A stretch of DNA of 8,955 nucleotides, from positions 1-8,955 of the forward strand of contig DEUB01000073.1 of NCBI GenBank assembly GCA_002362385.1. The letters run 5' to 3'. This document shows, one piece after another, positions 5,322 through 8,955 of the stretch. Position 1 is the stretch's first letter; each line of letters begins with the position of its first letter. This stretch comes from Lachnospiraceae bacterium UBA3273 (GTDB lineage: Bacteria > Bacillota > Clostridia > Lachnospirales > Lachnospiraceae). Position numbers and translations under genes: made by a program. The notes under the pieces were generated by a model that was given only the letters and a program-made list of their open reading frames with translations, ran no database searches and was not told where the DNA came from.

Positions 5322-8105
5322 ATGTTTACCGTATTCGTTTGGATTCAGTATATCGGCATTTTTATTCTGGCGTTGGAAGCTTTTTATATCATATGGCAGA
5401 AGCCCTCCAGGCTGCAGGTAACCCTGCTGGTGGTAATTCTTGCAACGCTGGTAAATTTTGTGGGGTATTTGTTTGAAATCAGGTCGACCACCATGGAAAC
5501 GGCGCTGCAGGCAGTTAAGTTCCTGTATCTGGGAAAGCCCTATATCATACTGGCAACTTTTTTATTTGCCATGCGATACTACAAGATCAGGATCCCTGCG
5601 TTTGTAAAGTATCTGTTGTGTATGATACATACGGGGGTCAGCCTTTTAGTTTTTACCTGTGACAGCCATTTTCTGTTTTACAGCAGTATAGATTATGTGG
5701 ATGAAGGCTATTTTCCCCATCTTGTTCTGGGACACAGCCTTATTTATAAAGCATACAGCCTGCTGATTCTCGTATATCTGCTGATCATAGTGGGAACGGG
5801 CTTTTTTAAATACAGGCAGGTACGGACTGCAAGAGGAAAAAAGCAGATTTTATACTTAACGGTCATCGCCATGGTTGCGGGAATCGGATTTGCGGTTTAT
5901 TTCAGCGGAATCATGAAGGGATATGATTCGACCCTGCCGGCATATCTGATCTGCACGATCCTTTTACTGATAGCCATGGTGCGTTATAATCTGTTGGATG
6001 CTGTGGAGCTGGCTAAGGAAACGGTAATTGATGAATTTTCGGCCGGCCTTTTGGTATTGGATGAGAGTGGAAAACTGATTTATGTAAACCGAAAGCTCAT
6101 GGACATTTATCCGGAGATTTCAGAGGGAAACTATCGGCATATATTAGGCGCTTTAGAGGAACTGCAGGAAAGGGGAGAGAAACTTTCCAAGGATAATAAG
6201 GTTTATGAGATTCATGAAAAAAATATTGTGCGGGATGAAGTGAGCTATGGGAAAATGCTCATAGTAAGCGACGTTACCGAAAACTGGAATTATATGGTTG
6301 AGCTTGAGAAACAGACGGTCATCGCCACTATGGCAAATGCGGCGAAGACAGATTTTCTTGCAAAAATGTCCCATGAGATCAGAACGCCTATTAATGCGGT
6401 GCTTGGTATGAATGAGATGATACTGCGGGAAAGCGGGGAGCCGGAGATAAAAAAATATTCCATGGATATTAAAACATCGGCAAACGCGCTATTAGGGCTG
6501 ATTAATGATATTCTGGATACGTCCAAAATCGAATCCGGCAAGCTGGAGATCCTGCCTGTAGAATATGAGCTCGACAGCCTGCTAAACGATGTGGTCCATA
6601 TGGTATATGTCAAGGCAAGGGATAAAAATCTGGAATTTCTTGTGCAGATAGAAGAAACCATACCCAACGGACTGCTGGGGGATGATGTGAGGATCCGCCA
6701 GATACTGGTAAATCTTTTGAATAATGCCATAAAATATACGGAAAAGGGCAGCGTCAGCCTTGTGGTATCCGGAAAGTGCACGGATAAAGGAGAAAAGCTC
6801 CATTTTGAGATAAGGGATACCGGAATCGGAATCAAGGAAGAGGATATGCCCAAGCTTTATGCCGCATTTGAACGGATCGAGGAGGTGCGTAACAGAAATG
6901 TGGAGGGAACCGGGCTTGGCATGAATATTGTGGTGGAGCTTCTGGAACTGATGGGGACAAAGCTGGAAGTAAAGAGCGAATACGGCAAAGGGACGGTATT
7001 TTACTTTGATCTGGTGCAGCCGGTGGTTTCGGAAAATGCCATTGGAAATTTTGATGAGCGCAGCAAACGCCTGTATCAGGAAGAAACCTATCAGACGGGA
7101 TTTACAGCGCCGGATGTGAAGGTGCTTTTAGTGGATGATAATGAGATCAACCGGAGGGTATTCCGGAATCTGTTGAAGCAGACCCGGGTCATGATTACGG
7201 AAGCGGCTTCCGGTTATGAATGTCTGGAAAGGGTAAAACAGGAAAAATACGACATTATTTTTATGGACCACATGATGCCAAAGATGGACGGAATAGAGAC
7301 GTTTCACAGAATGGGACGTATGGAGGAGAGCCTTTGTGACGGCGTGCCGGTGGTAATTTTGACGGCAAATGCGGTAACGGGAGCAAAGGAAAAGTATTTG
7401 CAGGAAGGATTTTCGGACTATCTGTCCAAACCCATACAGGCGGATAAACTGGAATCAGTCATTATGCAATATGTGCCAAAAGTCAAAAGAGCGCTGGCGG
7501 ATGCAGGGAATAAAGAAGAAAATGAGACGCAGCAGGTAAAAATACAGCAAGAGGATGAACTTCACAGGGAGAAAAAGGCCCTGCCGGACATGGATGAAAT
7601 TGACATTGCTTATGCAAAGCGGTATTTTGAAGAGGAAGAGCTTCTTAAAATAACGATGTTAGATGTGTATGATTCCCTTGCTGATACGGCTGCCTTGTTG
7701 GATGAACTGGGGGCGGCGATCCTGACGGGAGAAACTGACGAAGAGTCCTTAAGACAGGCGTTGAGAGAGTACCGGACTCAGGTGCATGCACTGAAGAGCA
7801 ACACGGCAATGATAGGCGCATTGATCTTGTCAAAGCTCGCCGGACTTTTAGAGGCGGCGGCAGCGGAGGAGAATATAGAACGAATCAGGCGGCTGCATCC
7901 GGTTCTGCTGGAGGAGATCGGCAGGCATAAGGAATATATGAGGGTTCTGAAACAGGAATCTTTTGGGGAAAAAGAGCAATATGAGCCGAATCCGCCGGAA
8001 ACAGAAGGTAAAGAAGAAGCAGGTATTGCATCAGGAACAGAGAATGCAGGGAATGGCGGGAACACAGATGAAACAGAAGATGAGGAAGGGGAACTTTGGA
8101 TATGA
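5322..8105 (+). CDS. 7TM hybrid sensor histidine kinase with receiver and HPt domains
   Basis: A 927-aa membrane sensor kinase that senses an unknown signal and passes phosphate through several internal sites. Residues 1-225 hold about seven hydrophobic segments (near 4-26, 31-50, 67-88, 94-113, 139-161, 176-196, 204-222), as in the HisKA_7TM N-terminal region. A PAS-like segment follows (about 232-325). HisKA has MSHEIRTP with phospho-acceptor H351. HATPase_c has the N-box NLLNNAIKY (464-472), G1 DTGIGI (499-504) and G2 EGTGLGM (528-534). The receiver (about 600-717) has D605/D606, phospho-acceptor D649, T681 and K703. The HPt domain (about 758-876) has HALKS with H822. A tail rich in Glu, Gly and Asn ends the protein (877-927). 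It starts 13 nt after recO with a GGGGGAG site (5308-5314), 7 nt before ATG, that shares a base with the recO stop. The ligand cannot be read from the sequence. Confidence 0.92.
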   Translation: MFTVFVWIQYIGIFILALEAFYIIWQKPSRLQVTLLVVILATLVNFVGYLFEIRSTTMETALQAVKFLYLGKPYIILATFLFAMRYYKIRIPAFVKYLLCMIHTGVSLLVFTCDSHFLFYSSIDYVDEGYFPHLVLGHSLIYKAYSLLILVYLLIIVGTGFFKYRQVRTARGKKQILYLTVIAMVAGIGFAVYFSGIMKGYDSTLPAYLICTILLLIAMVRYNLLDAVELAKETVIDEFSAGLLVLDESGKLIYVNRKLMDIYPEISEGNYRHILGALEELQERGEKLSKDNKVYEIHEKNIVRDEVSYGKMLIVSDVTENWNYMVELEKQTVIATMANAAKTDFLAKMSHEIRTPINAVLGMNEMILRESGEPEIKKYSMDIKTSANALLGLINDILDTSKIESGKLEILPVEYELDSLLNDVVHMVYVKARDKNLEFLVQIEETIPNGLLGDDVRIRQILVNLLNNAIKYTEKGSVSLVVSGKCTDKGEKLHFEIRDTGIGIKEEDMPKLYAAFERIEEVRNRNVEGTGLGMNIVVELLELMGTKLEVKSEYGKGTVFYFDLVQPVVSENAIGNFDERSKRLYQEETYQTGFTAPDVKVLLVDDNEINRRVFRNLLKQTRVMITEAASGYECLERVKQEKYDIIFMDHMMPKMDGIETFHRMGRMEESLCDGVPVVILTANAVTGAKEKYLQEGFSDYLSKPIQADKLESVIMQYVPKVKRALADAGNKEENETQQVKIQQEDELHREKKALPDMDEIDIAYAKRYFEEEELLKITMLDVYDSLADTAALLDELGAAILTGETDEESLRQALREYRTQVHALKSNTAMIGALILSKLAGLLEAAAAEENIERIRRLHPVLLEEIGRHKEYMRVLKQESFGEKEQYEPNPPETEGKEEAGIASGTENAGNGGNTDETEDEEGELWI

Positions 8106-8860
8106 AAAAGATACTTTTAGTCGGGGAATTTAATACCACTACCGAAAATATGAATCGGATACTGGGGAAACATTTTCAGGTGCAGTTGGGTTCTGAAGAC
8201 CCAAAAATGGTAACGGGACTTCTGAAAATGGAAATACCGGATCTGATATTGATATCCACCACCGGAATGGAAGAGCCCCACAGGGAGATTTTTGAATATA
8301 TACAAAGACACTGTCTTGGCATTCCTGTAGTCTGCGTGGGAACGGGCGTCGAATTTGAGATGTTTGAAGACTTTTTTGGAAGAGAACAGATTCATAAGAT
8401 CCAAAGGCCCGTGCAGATGAAAACCATTATTGAAAGAATCAACAGATGTCTGGGAACGGGCGGTAAGGCGGAAGAAAATGTACGGGTTAAAATGGAACGC
8501 GGGAAACTGCTTCTGGTTGATGACAGCAAGATCCAGCTTCGCATGTTAAAAAGCATGCTGCAGAAGGAATATGACGTGGAGGTGGCGGAATCCTGTGAGG
8601 ATGCCATGAGGCTGCTGCGTAAAAACATTCCTGATGTGATCTTTTTGGATTATGATATGCCGGGAGTTGACGGAAAGGAAACCTTAGAGCGCATCCGCGG
8701 GGTAAAAGAATTCAGCCATATTCCCATTGTATTTCTAACAGGGGTAACGGAACGGAAAAAGATACAGGAGGTTTTGAGCATGAATCCGGCTGCTTACATT
8801 TTAAAGCCCATAGAGCAGAAGCGTTTGGAAGAGGTACTGCGCGATATTTTCGGACAATAG
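8102..8860 (+). CDS. Two-receiver response regulator: pseudo-receiver plus active receiver, no output domain
   Basis: A 252-aa cytosolic protein built of two CheY-like domains. The first (1-116) keeps the fold pattern but lacks the chemistry: G8/E9 replace the acidic pair, S52 stands at the phospho-Asp position (DLILIST instead of DLILLD), and R102 replaces the conserved lysine. The second (134-252) is canonical: D140/D141, phospho-acceptor D183 in FLDYDMPG, T213 and K235-P236. No DNA-binding, cyclase or methylesterase domain follows, so it may act by protein contact or pass phosphate on. I chose ATG 8102, which overlaps the kinase stop as ATGA and lies 10 nt after the purine-rich AGGAAGGGG (8083-8091); the TTG at 8096 would add two residues only. 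It is almost certainly the partner of the kinase upstream. Confidence 0.88.
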   Translation: MKKILLVGEFNTTTENMNRILGKHFQVQLGSEDPKMVTGLLKMEIPDLILISTTGMEEPHREIFEYIQRHCLGIPVVCVGTGVEFEMFEDFFGREQIHKIQRPVQMKTIIERINRCLGTGGKAEENVRVKMERGKLLLVDDSKIQLRMLKSMLQKEYDVEVAESCEDAMRLLRKNIPDVIFLDYDMPGVDGKETLERIRGVKEFSHIPIVFLTGVTERKKIQEVLSMNPAAYILKPIEQKRLEEVLRDIFGQ

Positions 8861-8955
8861 GAGTCTGACGCCGCTGTTTCGGGTACGGGCAGGCAGTGGG
8901 TCGGTGGATGTATGATGGATGTAATGAATTGTCTTGAGTTTCCGCAAACTGTAAT

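Noticed and set aside
6290..6853. A 187-codon minus-strand frame inside the kinase gene
   Set aside because: It is antisense to the conserved HisKA and HATPase motifs, is serine-rich in the way expected from reverse reading, and has no ribosome binding site or family signature.
8096..8101. TTG start for the response regulator
   Set aside because: ATG 8102 overlaps the kinase stop in the usual ATGA arrangement and fits the normal receiver N-terminus (MKKILLV).
8912..8955. Possible start of another gene (MMDVMNCLEF…) open to the window end
   Set aside because: It has no clear ribosome binding site and only 14 codons are visible. It cannot be told from a chance frame without more sequence.

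Overview
The window looks like chromosomal DNA from a low-to-mid GC Firmicute, most likely a Lachnospiraceae-type Clostridia. Supporting signs are strong AGGAGG-type ribosome binding sites, frequent AGA/AGG codons, the order M16C peptidase - era - yqzL-like - recO, a RecO without a zinc finger, and a 7TM hybrid histidine kinase. All substantial genes lie on the + strand. Taxonomy and functions are inferred from the sequence and family knowledge only; no searches were run.

Left edge (1-386). This stretch has no complete protein gene but is rich in signals. The last 12 codons of a small protein (…ILIAYINHTKK-stop, ending at 40) run into a perfect 9-bp hairpin. They resemble the C-terminus of the short membrane 'putative holin-like toxins'. 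A + strand terminator follows at 86-117. Facing it is an excellent minus-strand promoter: perfect TTGACA, 17-bp spacer, extended TGtTACAAT. It would start an RNA of about 90 nt near 119, ending in U residues at about 31-36 and antisense to the 3' end of the small gene. This is the layout of a type I toxin / antisense-RNA locus cut by the window edge. Tandem Spo0A-box-like sequences (168-184) lie between this promoter and the + strand promoter of the next gene (319-347).

Housekeeping block (387-5308). A cytosolic M16C zinc metallopeptidase of 975 aa is followed, after a 158-nt gap, by era (ribosome-assembly GTPase), a YqzL-like small protein and recO (recombination mediator). The gap before era holds three tandem 18-bp repeats, the last of which supplies era's ribosome binding site. 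The 149-nt gap before the yqzL-like gene holds competing hairpins next to its ribosome binding site. The yqzL-like gene overlaps recO by 62 nt in another frame.

Signalling pair (5322-8860). Thirteen bases after recO begins a 927-aa membrane hybrid kinase (7TM - PAS-like - HisKA - HATPase - REC - HPt - acidic tail). Its stop codon overlaps (ATGA) the start of a 252-aa protein with a degenerate pseudo-receiver followed by an intact receiver and no output domain. Together they could form a His351 - Asp649 - His822 - Asp183 phosphorelay, but the final output is not visible. Bases 8861-8955 hold nothing I can assign with confidence.
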